Of a stretch of DNA of 11,354 nucleotides, positions 1-7,756 are shown piece by piece. A program made the position numbers and the translations under genes. The stretch covers positions 1 to 11,354 of the forward strand of contig JAEUSS010000350.1 of assembly GCA_016788685.1 (NCBI GenBank), in the 5' to 3' direction. How positions within the stretch are numbered: the first letter of the stretch is position 1; each line of letters begins with the position of its first letter. The notes beneath the pieces were generated by a model, which made no database searches, was not told the origin of the DNA, and saw nothing but the letters and a program-made list of their open reading frames with translations. The stretch comes from Prolixibacteraceae bacterium. Its GTDB lineage: Bacteria > Bacteroidota > Bacteroidia > Bacteroidales > Prolixibacteraceae.

Positions 1-1
1 C

Positions 2-3000
2 GAACGAAACAGTGAGTTTATCATCGTTTATTCAGACGATATGATCGATGTAACCCGCGAAGTTTCTGTCAGAGTTGAAGATGCCACTGTTGAAAAGATT
101 CTGGATCAAATCCTGAAAGTTTCCAATAATGGCTACGAAATCAAAGACCGTCAGATTGTTATCACCAAAAGTAAAGCATCGCCGCTGACAGAATTGATGA
201 CTCAAAAAGAACGTGTACTCAGGGGAGTTGTCAGGACTGCAGACGGCAATCCGCTTCCCGGAGCCACGGTATACGAAAAAGGAGTCAGCAACAACGGGAC
301 GATTACCGACTTTGACGGAAATTTTGCCCTAAACGTAAGCAAAGACCCTTCGGTGATCGTGTTTTCATTTATTGGTATGAGTACCATCGAGTTTGATTAC
401 GAGGGTCAATCGGCGATCAATATCGTTATGAGGGAAGATGCAATCGGACTGGAAGAAGTGGTAGCTATTGGGTACGGAACTCAGTCCAAGCGTGAAATCT
501 CGGGTTCGGTAACCAATGTCTCGGAGAAAAACTTTAACAAAGGAGTAACCCGTACCGGGGTCGATCTGCTGAAAGGTAAAGTTGCCGGGTTGACGATAAC
601 CAACGGTAGTGGCGACGTTACAAAGGATCAGACCATCCGCTTGCGCGGTACATCGTCATTAAATGCCAGTAGCCAGCCATTTATTGTGGTCGACGGAGTT
701 CCCGGAATGAGCCTTAACTCGGTGGCTCCTCAGGATATTGAATCCATCAGCGTGCTGAAAGATGCCTCTGCTGCAGCGATCTACGGATCCAGATCGGCCA
801 GCGGGGTAATTCTGATCACAACAAAAAAAGGAAAAAGAGACCAGACCACCACCGAATATGACGGGTATGTTGCAGTGGACAATGTTACCAATATCCCCGA
901 ATTGCTTAATGCACAGGAGTGGCGCGATTATGCCAAAACGAACAACATCAATACATCAGGTTTGGACAAAGGCGGCAACACCGACTGGTTTAAAGAGATT
1001 ATGCGGACCGGTATTACCCAGAACCATAGCCTTTCATTGTCAGGAAGTTCCAAATCGAGTAATTACAGAGCTTCAATCTCGTACCTGAATCAGGAGGGTG
1101 TGGTTAAAGACAACGTTTTGGAACGCTACAATGCCCGTATGAGTTTTAATCAAAAAGCCCTGAATGACAAACTGGACCTGACATTCACCGGAGTGATAAC
1201 ACAACGCAATTATACTCCGACTGACACCCGTAATTTTGTGCTGGCATATAACATGATCCCTGTTTATCCGGTGAAAAATGATGACGGAACATGGTACGAC
1301 AATCAGGAATACGATCAGGGTAATCCGGTGCGGAATATCGAATACAATGAACAGGAAAATAAGAATAGCCTCTATTTCGGGAATATTAAGGCCGAACTCG
1401 ACCTTTTTACCGGATTTAAGGCAAGCCTTAATGTGCTGAGAGAGCGCGAAGTGAATGACTATAGTCAATATTACAATTCGCAAACCGAACGTGGACGCAA
1501 TGATATCGGATACGCCAAGCGAGAGTCATGGACGGCTGATAAGAAATTGCTTGAAACGACATTAAACTACAAGAAAGTAGTCGAAAATCACAACATGAAT
1601 ATTCTTGCAGGTTACTCGTACGAGGATAACTATTCTCAAAGTATGGGGGCACAGAACCGGCAGTTTGTAACCGACCTTTTCGGAGCTAATAACTTGAGCG
1701 CCGGAGAAAACCTTCGTTCGGGCGATGTTTGGTCGGGAAAGAATATGAGTAAACTTATTTCTTTCTTCGGAAGGGTGAATTACACCTTGCTCGAAAAATA
1801 TGTTTTGACGGCTTCTGTCAGGCGCGACGGTTCTTCAAAATTTGGAAAGAACCATCAATGGGGTACCTTCCCGTCGGTTTCAGCTGCATGGCACATGAAA
1901 GAAGAGTCGTTCCTTCAGCATGTAAATTCGCTCGATGACCTTAAATTCAGGATTGGCTACGGTGTGTCCGGGAATCAGGACGGACTGAATCCGTATTTGT
2001 CTCTTCCGTTATATGGTAAATCCGGTCAGTATTACGATAACGGGAAATGGTACAGCGCTTACCAGTTCGACCAGAACGAAAACCCGGATCTCCGTTGGGA
2101 ACAAACCTCCATGTTCAACGTTGGTTTTGATTATAGTTTCTTCGAAGGCAGACTTAGCGGAAGTATTGATTATTACGACAAAAATACCAAGGATCTTCTT
2201 TATACCTATTCGGTGCCTCAACCTCCTTACCTGAAAGGAACTATGATGGCTAATGTGGGATCAATGAATAATAAAGGTTTTGAGTTTGTGGTTACGGGTG
2301 ACATTATCCGGAAAAGCGACTTCCGTTGGAATGCTTCGTTCAACATTGCCCACAACAAGAATGAAATCACCAGTCTCTCCAATGACCAGTTTACTACCAG
2401 TGCGATTAAAACGGGTTCGGCATGGATCCGCGGAGGATCAAACAATACCACGCACATTGTTGAGGAAGGCAGAGAGCTCGGAACTTTTTACGGGTGGCTG
2501 TGTAAAGGAATCGACAGTGACGGGAAGTACATCATGGACGATATGATTGATGGAAAAGCAGGCTTAACAGATGAAGATCGTACTTACATTGGTTCTGCTC
2601 AACCTAAATTTACCTACGGTCTCGCCAACGTATTGTCATATAAAAAATGGGAACTGAACTTCTTCCTGCGCGGAGTCTACGGAAATGATGTGTTAAACTT
2701 TTCAAAAATGTCATACGCAACAACACAATGGTTGCCCGGAGCGAATGTTCTGAAGGAGGCACTTACCATCGGATTGAAAGAAAGCCCGAGGTATTGCAGC
2801 TATTATATCGAGGATGGTTCGTTCCTGAGGATGGATAATGCAAGCGTGGCTTATAATTTTGATACCAAAGGGAAATATGGCATCCACAAACTAAGGGTTT
2901 ATGTAACCGGACAAAACTTGTTTGTCATTACTAAGTATACAGGGCTGGATCCTGAAGTTGAAATGTCAGGTCTTGATCCGGGTATTGAAGGTCGTGAATA

Positions 3001-3049
3001 TTATCCCAAATCAAGGACTTTCTCTGTCGGAGTAAACCTAAGCTTCTAA
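2..3049 (+). CDS. SusC/RagA-type TonB-dependent outer-membrane transporter, 5' end cut by window
   Basis: This is an outer-membrane beta-barrel that imports oligosaccharides or other large ligands, powered by TonB, with SusD as its lid. The reading frame is open from base 2, so the ATG at 41 is internal: the residues before and after it form one STN domain (visible residues about 1-56). Next come a carboxypeptidase-regulatory-like beta domain (about 73-144, with the GNPLPGATV motif), a TonB-box-like LEEVVAIGYGT segment, and the plug with the SusC signature (PFIVVDGVPG, SVLKDASAAAIYGS, GVILITTKKGK; bases 677-835). The rest is the barrel, ending in a terminal Phe (VGVNLSF) as outer-membrane proteins do. 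1015 residues are visible; the signal peptide and first part of STN are missing. In this family an STN domain normally means signalling to a FecR-like anti-sigma factor. The ligand cannot be told from sequence alone. Confidence 0.96.
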   Translation, partial: ERNSEFIIVYSDDMIDVTREVSVRVEDATVEKILDQILKVSNNGYEIKDRQIVITKSKASPLTELMTQKERVLRGVVRTADGNPLPGATVYEKGVSNNGTITDFDGNFALNVSKDPSVIVFSFIGMSTIEFDYEGQSAINIVMREDAIGLEEVVAIGYGTQSKREISGSVTNVSEKNFNKGVTRTGVDLLKGKVAGLTITNGSGDVTKDQTIRLRGTSSLNASSQPFIVVDGVPGMSLNSVAPQDIESISVLKDASAAAIYGSRSASGVILITTKKGKRDQTTTEYDGYVAVDNVTNIPELLNAQEWRDYAKTNNINTSGLDKGGNTDWFKEIMRTGITQNHSLSLSGSSKSSNYRASISYLNQEGVVKDNVLERYNARMSFNQKALNDKLDLTFTGVITQRNYTPTDTRNFVLAYNMIPVYPVKNDDGTWYDNQEYDQGNPVRNIEYNEQENKNSLYFGNIKAELDLFTGFKASLNVLREREVNDYSQYYNSQTERGRNDIGYAKRESWTADKKLLETTLNYKKVVENHNMNILAGYSYEDNYSQSMGAQNRQFVTDLFGANNLSAGENLRSGDVWSGKNMSKLISFFGRVNYTLLEKYVLTASVRRDGSSKFGKNHQWGTFPSVSAAWHMKEESFLQHVNSLDDLKFRIGYGVSGNQDGLNPYLSLPLYGKSGQYYDNGKWYSAYQFDQNENPDLRWEQTSMFNVGFDYSFFEGRLSGSIDYYDKNTKDLLYTYSVPQPPYLKGTMMANVGSMNNKGFEFVVTGDIIRKSDFRWNASFNIAHNKNEITSLSNDQFTTSAIKTGSAWIRGGSNNTTHIVEEGRELGTFYGWLCKGIDSDGKYIMDDMIDGKAGLTDEDRTYIGSAQPKFTYGLANVLSYKKWELNFFLRGVYGNDVLNFSKMSYATTQWLPGANVLKEALTIGLKESPRYCSYYIEDGSFLRMDNASVAYNFDTKGKYGIHKLRVYVTGQNLFVITKYTGLDPEVEMSGLDPGIEGREYYPKSRTFSVGVNLSF

Positions 3050-3067
3050 CCTTAAAATTTAAACAAC

Positions 3068-4600
3068 ATGAAAAAAAATAGAATATTCATTTTCATTGCT
3101 GTCGTAATTGCAACTTTAGGTTTTCCTGGTTGTACAAATCTGGACGAGACAGTGTACGATAAGCTCCCGGTTGACCAGTTCGGGAAAAATTCAAAAGAGG
3201 TTAATTCATTGATAGCCCCTATTTACCGAACGCTGAAAGGAGTATTTCCTTCCAACTACTTTTACCTGAGTGAGTGTGCTTCTGATATGGCCATTACCCC
3301 GACACGCAAAGGAGGAGACTGGTGGGACGGAGGCCAATTCAAAGAATTACGTTATCATACCTGGACTCCCGGAACGAGTCTGGTGGTCAGTTCCTATAAT
3401 TCTGCTGTTTCCGGAATTACTCTTTGCAATAAGATATACGCCATGATCGATGAAAATCCGGCTATCGAAAATAAGGATCAGATTATTGCCGAAATCAGGG
3501 GGGTGAGAGCTTTCTGGTACTACATCTTGCTCGATTATTACGGCAATGTGCCAATTGTAACCGACTTTAATGACAAAGAATTGCCAAAAACCAAAACCAG
3601 GGCTGAAGTTTACACTTTTGTAATGAGTGAACTCAATGCGATTAAAGATGTCGTGAGGGCTGACGTTTCATCTGCAAGTTATGGCAAAATCACTAAAGGG
3701 GTAGTTTATACGCTGCTGGCCAAAATGTACCTGAATGCATTGGTCTGGAATCCGGCAGGCGGAGCCAAATGGCAGGAATGTGTCGCGGCATGTGACGAGG
3801 TCATGAAATTGCCCTATTTGATTGAACCAAACTGGAGACAGAATTTTATCGTGAAAAATCAAAACTCTCAGGAGATTATTTTTCCGGTTGTCTTTAGCAC
3901 CAGCGATGGCGGAAATTCGATAGCCCAACGTACGCTGCATTATCTGGCGGCGCCTTCTCTTGGTCTGAAAATCGGAACCTGGAATGGTGTCTGTGCAATG
4001 CCTGAGTATGTAAATGCGTATGATGTTGACGATAAGAGGCGTGCCTGGTCATTCCTGACCGGACCAATGAAAGATCCGGCTACCGGGCTGACATACGTAA
4101 CAGCTCACGGACGGCCGCTGATTCATACCGTCGATGTTACCATGAAGTATGGGTTCGATGCCGACGGATGGGGGCAAACCGAACAGGAAGATGGAGCCCG
4201 CTGCTGGAAATGGGAATTTGAAAGTGGCCAGAACGGGGATGCTGAAAATGATTTCGCGATTTTCAGACTTGCCGATATATATCTGATGAAAGCCGAAGCA
4301 TTGGTTCGTTCTGCCGGAGATGTGGCTGAAGCAACACGCTTGGTGAACCTGATTCGTAAGCGGGCTTTTGACGATCCGTTGAAACTCAAAACTACCGTTA
4401 CACTCGATGACATTTACAAAGAACGGAGATTTGAGCTTGCCTGGGAAATTCATTCACGTCAGGATATGATCCGCTTTGGGACTTTTCTGGATGCTATCCC
4501 CGGATGGAAGACGGTTACTGCAGCGAAATGTCTTCTGTACCCCATTCCTCGTACAGCAAGGGACGCGAATCCGAACCTGACTCAAAATCCCGGCTATTGA
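3068..4600 (+). CDS. SusD/RagB-type surface glycan-binding lipoprotein
   Basis: This is the partner lipoprotein of the preceding SusC; it sits on the outer-membrane surface and binds the ligand over the transporter mouth. It starts 18 bases after the SusC stop, with an A-rich leader and no Shine-Dalgarno sequence, so the two are surely co-transcribed. The signal peptide is of the lipoprotein type: basic MKKNR, a hydrophobic stretch, then FPGC with Cys22 as the lipidation site; acidic residues soon after (TNLDE) fit surface export. Family hallmarks are the helical RGVRAFWYYILLDYYGNVP segment (about 144-162), the TPR-like FRLADIYLMKAEAL helix (about 398-412), ERRFELAWEIHSRQDMIRFG (about 452-471) and the YPIPRTARDANPNLTQNPGY ending. 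At 510 residues it is of normal length and looks intact. Binding specificity is not predictable. Confidence 0.96.
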   Translation: MKKNRIFIFIAVVIATLGFPGCTNLDETVYDKLPVDQFGKNSKEVNSLIAPIYRTLKGVFPSNYFYLSECASDMAITPTRKGGDWWDGGQFKELRYHTWTPGTSLVVSSYNSAVSGITLCNKIYAMIDENPAIENKDQIIAEIRGVRAFWYYILLDYYGNVPIVTDFNDKELPKTKTRAEVYTFVMSELNAIKDVVRADVSSASYGKITKGVVYTLLAKMYLNALVWNPAGGAKWQECVAACDEVMKLPYLIEPNWRQNFIVKNQNSQEIIFPVVFSTSDGGNSIAQRTLHYLAAPSLGLKIGTWNGVCAMPEYVNAYDVDDKRRAWSFLTGPMKDPATGLTYVTAHGRPLIHTVDVTMKYGFDADGWGQTEQEDGARCWKWEFESGQNGDAENDFAIFRLADIYLMKAEALVRSAGDVAEATRLVNLIRKRAFDDPLKLKTTVTLDDIYKERRFELAWEIHSRQDMIRFGTFLDAIPGWKTVTAAKCLLYPIPRTARDANPNLTQNPGY

Positions 4601-4696
4601 TCGGGGGTATAAAATTACAGTGATAATTTCAGTCTGTTGAACTGAATAAGGACATAAATCCAGCTATCTGATGCTGTGGTTTATTGCGAATAATCG

Positions 4697-4727
4697 AAGC
4701 GGCTCTCCGGAAGGGGAACCGCTTTTT
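4697..4727 (+). terminator. Rho-independent terminator after the SusC/SusD pair
   Basis: A 12-position stem (AAGCGGCTCTCC / GGGGAACCGCTT, one C-A mismatch and one G-T wobble) closes on a GGAA loop of the GNRA type and is followed at once by T residues. It lies about 97 bases after the SusD stop and separates SusC/SusD from the oxidoreductase gene. A smaller 6-bp hairpin (TTCAGT / ACTGAA, 4628-4646) lies between the stop and this terminator and has no T tract. Confidence 0.8.
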
Positions 4728-4791
4728 GCTGAAAGAACGGTTGCGGTTGATGGTGCTGCGGATATTTTATGCTTGACGGGATGTTAAACTC

Positions 4792-4809
4792 TATTCAATC
4801 GATTGCATA
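4792..4809. promoter_or_regulatory. 18-bp palindrome, candidate operator of the oxidoreductase gene
   Basis: TATTCAATCGATTGCATA is a near-perfect inverted repeat: eight of nine half-site pairs match, with a perfect 10-bp core CAATCGATTG. It overlaps the putative -33 element of the promoter for the downstream gene. An even-length palindrome with a central CG resembles LacI/GalR-family operators; that assignment is inference, and no such regulator gene is visible in the window. Confidence 0.45.
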
Positions 4810-4832
4810 ATTTGACTTACTTGCTAATTTTG
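4803..4832 (+). promoter_or_regulatory. Bacteroidota-type promoter for the exported oxidoreductase
   Basis: The -7 element TAATTTTG (4825-4832) matches TAnnTTTG exactly. A TTG (4803-4805) lies 19 bases upstream as the -33 element. Transcription would start near 4840, leaving a leader of about 30 bases before the ATG at 4868. A TTTG at 4811-4814 is too close to the -7 box to serve. Confidence 0.6.
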
Positions 4833-4867
4833 TTGCAATGATTTTCTAAACCACTAATAAACACTCA

Positions 4868-6310
4868 ATGACTAAACACAATGAAGCTTCGCGGCGGTTG
4901 TTCTTGAAACAGGCAGCGGCCTTATCATCCCTGATGGTATTTCCTACGATTCTTACGAAAGCGATGTCGGGGGTTGACGCTCCTTTAGCCGGACTTGCCA
5001 GTGCAAACGAACGGGTTAACCTGGCTTGTGTGGGTATCGGAAACCAGGGCGGATCGGATATCAATTCGTTATATAACACCGGATTGTGTAATATCGTAGC
5101 ACTTTGCGATACCGATATGGGCGCTCCGCATACATTAAAAACACTGGAGAAATTTCCGGAGGTCCCGCGTTTTCAGGACTTCAGGAAAATGTTTGATCAA
5201 ATGGCCAACCAGATTGATGCCGTGTTAGTGGGTACTCCCGATCACTCGCACTTCCCGATCACCATGCTGGCCATGTCGCTGGGCAAAGCTGTGTATGTTG
5301 AAAAACCGATGGCCCGCACGTTCAACGAGGTTGAACTGATGATGAAAGCTGCCGGCAAATACAAGGTGGTGACCCAAATGGGGAATCAGGGGCATTCGGA
5401 AGCCAATTACTTCCAGTTTAAAGCCTGGACCGAAGCCGGTATCATCAAGGATGTGACTTCAATCACCGCGCACATGAATTCGGCCCGCCGCTGGCACGGA
5501 TGGGATCCTAAAATCACAAAATTCCCCGCTGCCGAAACAATTCCGGAAACACTCGACTGGGATACCTGGCTGATGGCCGTTGAACATCACGACTACCATA
5601 AAGATTTTATCAACGGGCAATGGCGTTGCTGGTACGACTTCGGAATGGGCGCCCTTGGCGACTGGGGAGCACATATCATCGATACGGCCCACCAATTCCT
5701 GAACCTGGGACTGCCTTACGAAGTAAACCCGATTAAACTCGAAGGCCACAACCCGTTCTTTTTCCCGATGTCGTCGACACTTTCGTTTAAATTTCCGAAG
5801 CGGGGAAACATGCCGGCCTGCGAAATTATGTGGTACGACGGGGTAAATAATGTTCCGCAGGTGCCTGAAGGGTACGGGACTTCTGATCTTGATCCGAATA
5901 TCCCGCCCACCAGCGTCGGAAAAATACAACCGGCCAAACTGAATCCGGGGAAGGAAATCTACAGCAAGGATCTGATTTTTAAAGGCGGATCGCACGGAAG
6001 TACCCTGTCGATTATTCCGGCTGAAAAGGCCAAAGACATGGAATCGAAATTGCCCGAAGTACCTAAAAGCCCGTCGAACCACTATGCCAACTTCCTGAAA
6101 GCAGTTAAAGGCGAAGAAAATGCCCGTTCGCCGTTCGAAGTTGCCGGCCCGTTGAGTCAGGTTTTCAACCTGGGAGTTTTGGCTCAGCAGCTGAATACCA
6201 AGTTGGTTTTCGATCGCGACAAGAAACAAATTACCAACAATAAGCTGGCGAATCAGCTTTTAGTCGGAGCCCCGCCGCGCAATGGTTGGGAGCAGTTCTA
6301 TAAGTTGTAA
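4868..6310 (+). CDS. Tat-exported Gfo/Idh/MocA-family oxidoreductase
   Basis: This is an NAD(P)-dependent oxidoreductase of the Gfo/Idh/MocA fold, which typically oxidises or reduces sugars, sugar acids or inositols. The N-terminus carries an exact twin-arginine motif, S8-R-R-L-F-L-K14, then a hydrophobic stretch and a possible cleavage site near LASA46, so the folded protein is probably exported to the periplasm. The Rossmann dinucleotide motif is G56-I-G-N-Q-G61, with D81 ending the second strand; the family EKP motif is at 145-147, and D272 and H275 in GAHIIDTAH are likely catalytic residues. The ending PPRNGWEQFYKL looks like secreted members from Bacteroidota. The 480-residue length fits this subgroup. 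It has its own promoter and palindrome, behind a terminator, so it is regulated apart from SusC/SusD although probably related in function. Substrate unknown; some exported relatives act on glycosides via 3-keto intermediates. Confidence 0.92.
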   Translation: MTKHNEASRRLFLKQAAALSSLMVFPTILTKAMSGVDAPLAGLASANERVNLACVGIGNQGGSDINSLYNTGLCNIVALCDTDMGAPHTLKTLEKFPEVPRFQDFRKMFDQMANQIDAVLVGTPDHSHFPITMLAMSLGKAVYVEKPMARTFNEVELMMKAAGKYKVVTQMGNQGHSEANYFQFKAWTEAGIIKDVTSITAHMNSARRWHGWDPKITKFPAAETIPETLDWDTWLMAVEHHDYHKDFINGQWRCWYDFGMGALGDWGAHIIDTAHQFLNLGLPYEVNPIKLEGHNPFFFPMSSTLSFKFPKRGNMPACEIMWYDGVNNVPQVPEGYGTSDLDPNIPPTSVGKIQPAKLNPGKEIYSKDLIFKGGSHGSTLSIIPAEKAKDMESKLPEVPKSPSNHYANFLKAVKGEENARSPFEVAGPLSQVFNLGVLAQQLNTKLVFDRDKKQITNNKLANQLLVGAPPRNGWEQFYKL

Positions 6311-6381
6311 CAACGGCTGATTGCAGGCTCCGGAAATGATGCGCACCGTTTTCGGAAAGAAGTAAGCATCGTTTTAAAAGA

Positions 6382-6420
6382 GATGCTGCCCCAAAATTTC
6401 GGGCAGCATCTTTGTTTTTT
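6382..6420 (+). terminator. Strong terminator at the convergent junction, possibly bidirectional
   Basis: A perfect 10-bp stem (GATGCTGCCC / GGGCAGCATC) with a 9-base loop is followed by TTTGTTTTTT, a textbook terminator for the oxidoreductase gene 71 bases upstream. On the other strand the stem is followed by TCTTTTAAAA, so it may also stop transcription coming from the AIM24-family gene. Confidence 0.88.
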
Positions 6421-6432
6421 AGGGGGTGTTAA

Positions 6433-6460
6433 ACCCTGAATTGATCCGGCAATTTCGGGT
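6433..6460. repeat. Imperfect inverted repeat next to the AIM24-family stop codon
   Basis: ACCCTGAATTG (6433-6443) and CAATTTCGGGT (6450-6460) can form an 11-position stem with one mismatch and one G-T pair around a 6-base loop. It starts 2 bases beyond the - strand stop codon at 6463. On the - strand it pairs less well and is followed only by TTTAA, so it could be a weak terminator or a 3'-end stabiliser. Confidence 0.4.
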
Positions 6461-6462
6461 GT

Positions 6463-7230
6463 TTATTCGAAGATGTTATTGAGTAATCCACCGCTTGATT
6501 CTTTCCGGCTGTTGGGGCCGAATGAGCTGAGTTGGGCAACCAGCTTGCGGATTGGCATCGACTGTAACCAGACTTTCCCGGTTCCGCGCAGGGTAGCCAG
6601 GAATAGTCCTTCGCCGCCAAACACCATCGAACGCAGTCCGCCGGCCTGCTGAATGTCGAAATCAATCGTTTCTTCGAAAGCCACCACGCAACCGGTGTCC
6701 ACGCGCAGCACTTCGTTGTTCAGCTGGCGCTCGATGACTGTTCCTCCTGCATGGATGAAAACTTTTCCATCGCCCTGGAGTTGTTGCAGAATAAACCCTT
6801 CGCCGCCAAAAAATCCGGCACCCAGTTTCCGGTTGAAGCGCATGGAAATGCGGGTTCCCAGGGCGGCGCACAAAAAGGCATCCTTCTGAACGATCAGGGT
6901 GCCGCGGTGTGCCGGTAAACTGACCGGAATAATGGTTCCGGGATATGGTGCCGAAAAGGCAACATGTTTTTTACCCCAGCCCTGGTTCGTGAAGTGGGTG
7001 ATGAACAAGGATTCGCCGGTGATAAGCCGCGATCCGGCAGAAAGAACTTTGTCGAAGAATCCGGCGCGGGGATTCGACCCGTCACCCATCTTTGATTCGA
7101 AGCTTATTCCGTCTTCCATATACAACATGGCTCCGGCTTCGGCAATGACGGTTTCTCCCGGATCCAGTTCAACTTCTACCAGTTGAACATCGTGACCCAC
7201 AATTTTGTAATCAATTTCGTGTGATTGCAT
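6463..7230 (-). CDS. AIM24 / TIGR00266-family protein
   Basis: This is a soluble, beta-rich protein of the TIGR00266 family, named after yeast mitochondrial AIM24; its biochemical role in bacteria is not settled. Family traits seen are the opening [32 protein letters not shown] (about 32-43), the repeated glycine-rich segments [19 protein letters not shown] and [19 protein letters not shown], and [11 protein letters not shown] (about 66-76). The two GGEG-containing segments reflect an internal repeat of the beta fold. No signal peptide or membrane helix is visible, so it is probably cytoplasmic. At 255 residues it has the family's usual length. It is the last gene of the - strand group, faces the oxidoreductase gene, and has its own candidate promoter. 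Assignment to the family is firm; any function would be a guess. Confidence 0.9.
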   Translation of the reverse strand: MQSHEIDYKIVGHDVQLVEVELDPGETVIAEAGAMLYMEDGISFESKMGDGSNPRAGFFDKVLSAGSRLITGESLFITHFTNQGWGKKHVAFSAPYPGTIIPVSLPAHRGTLIVQKDAFLCAALGTRISMRFNRKLGAGFFGGEGFILQQLQGDGKVFIHAGGTVIERQLNNEVLRVDTGCVVAFEETIDFDIQQAGGLRSMVFGGEGLFLATLRGTGKVWLQSMPIRKLVAQLSSFGPNSRKESSGGLLNNIFE

Positions 7231-7276
7231 GAAGTGTATTTTTTTTGTTGAGTTATTCCAGTTAAATAACGGACAT

Positions 7277-7305
7277 CAAAGTTATAGAATACAGCGAAAA
7301 CCAAA
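7277..7305 (-). promoter_or_regulatory. Candidate promoter for the AIM24-family gene
   Basis: Read on the - strand, TAACTTTG (7284 to 7277) matches the TAnnTTTG -7 box, with TTTG (7305 to 7302) 17 bases upstream. The spacing is slightly shorter than the usual 19 or so. A leader of about 40 bases would precede the ATG at 7230. It lies in the gap after the phosphoribosyltransferase gene. Confidence 0.5.
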
Positions 7306-7330
7306 GGACTTTTTCGACCAGTGTGTTGGT

Positions 7331-7342
7331 TTTACCGGTAAA
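7331..7342. repeat. Perfect 12-bp palindrome TTTACCGGTAAA
   Basis: This self-complementary sequence lies 12 bases past the phosphoribosyltransferase stop and about 25 bases upstream of the AIM24-family promoter's -33 box. It has no T tract after it on the - strand, so it is a poor terminator; it might be a protein-binding site or chance. Confidence 0.3.
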
Positions 7343-7354
7343 CACTCGTTCCGG

Positions 7355-7753
7355 TTATTTCCACGGCCATTGCACGCAGTCTTTGATTTCGGGGAAAAGC
7401 ACCAGATCGGCCTTTCCTTTCATGGTAAGGGTTTTAATGTTGAGGCCCCGGAAATGAAGCAGGGCTTCATTCAGTGTTTTTCCTGAAACCGACACATCGT
7501 CAACCAACAGGATGCGTTTGTCTTGCAGCGAAGGCATTTCAGGCATGTTCAGGATAACCGGATTTTCGTACCGGGGCGTATTGTTCTCATCGCGGTAATT
7601 CAGGGTGATAATCCGAAGTTCGCAACCCAGGTGGAAAGCAACCAGGCTGGCCGGAACAATCCCTCCGGAGCCAATCCCGATAACCAGGTCGGTTTCGGGA
7701 AGCGCCATGGAACGGAGCCGGTTTGAAATTTCGGTAAACGAAACCGGAACCAT
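7355..7753 (-). CDS. Small type I phosphoribosyltransferase, probably purine-base salvage
   Basis: Phosphoribosyltransferases of this fold join PRPP to a nucleobase (or related base), giving a nucleotide and pyrophosphate in the cytoplasm. The PRPP-binding signature ILLVDDVSVSGKTL is at residues 81-94, with the acidic pair D85-D86; the pyrophosphate-loop region is GIGSGGIVPA (26-35). The C-terminal CVQWPWK resembles bacterial xanthine/hypoxanthine phosphoribosyltransferase-like proteins (COG2236 type), where aromatic residues near the end stack on the base. At 132 residues it is short for the superfamily but intact from a clear start to a stop. The ATG at 7753 lies 3 bases after the stop of the membrane-protein gene, so the two are an operon and probably translationally coupled. 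The exact base is not predictable; regulators such as PyrR share this fold, but the sequence does not look like PyrR. Confidence 0.88.
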   Translation of the reverse strand: MVPVSFTEISNRLRSMALPETDLVIGIGSGGIVPASLVAFHLGCELRIITLNYRDENNTPRYENPVILNMPEMPSLQDKRILLVDDVSVSGKTLNEALLHFRGLNIKTLTMKGKADLVLFPEIKDCVQWPWK

Positions 7754-7756
7754 TGG

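Noticed and set aside
41..43. ATG at 41 as the start of the SusC gene
   Set aside because: The frame is open upstream to the window edge and the STN domain continues through this position; no signal peptide follows the ATG.
1073..1483. A 136-codon open frame on the - strand within the SusC gene
   Set aside because: The SusC frame is unbroken and rich in family motifs here; the antisense translation resembles no protein family I know.
4123..4453. Overlapping - strand open frames opposite the SusD C-terminal region
   Set aside because: The + strand shows conserved SusD segments throughout; the antisense frames show no domain, leader or operon context.
4811..4814. TTTG as the -33 element of the oxidoreductase promoter
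   Set aside because: It is only 10 bases from the -7 box; the TTG at 4803-4805 with 19 bases fits better.
5459..6229. A 256-codon open frame on the - strand within the oxidoreductase gene
   Set aside because: It lies wholly inside a well-supported gene on the other strand, its translation has no recognisable domain and is rich in Arg/Phe/Val as expected of an antisense shadow.
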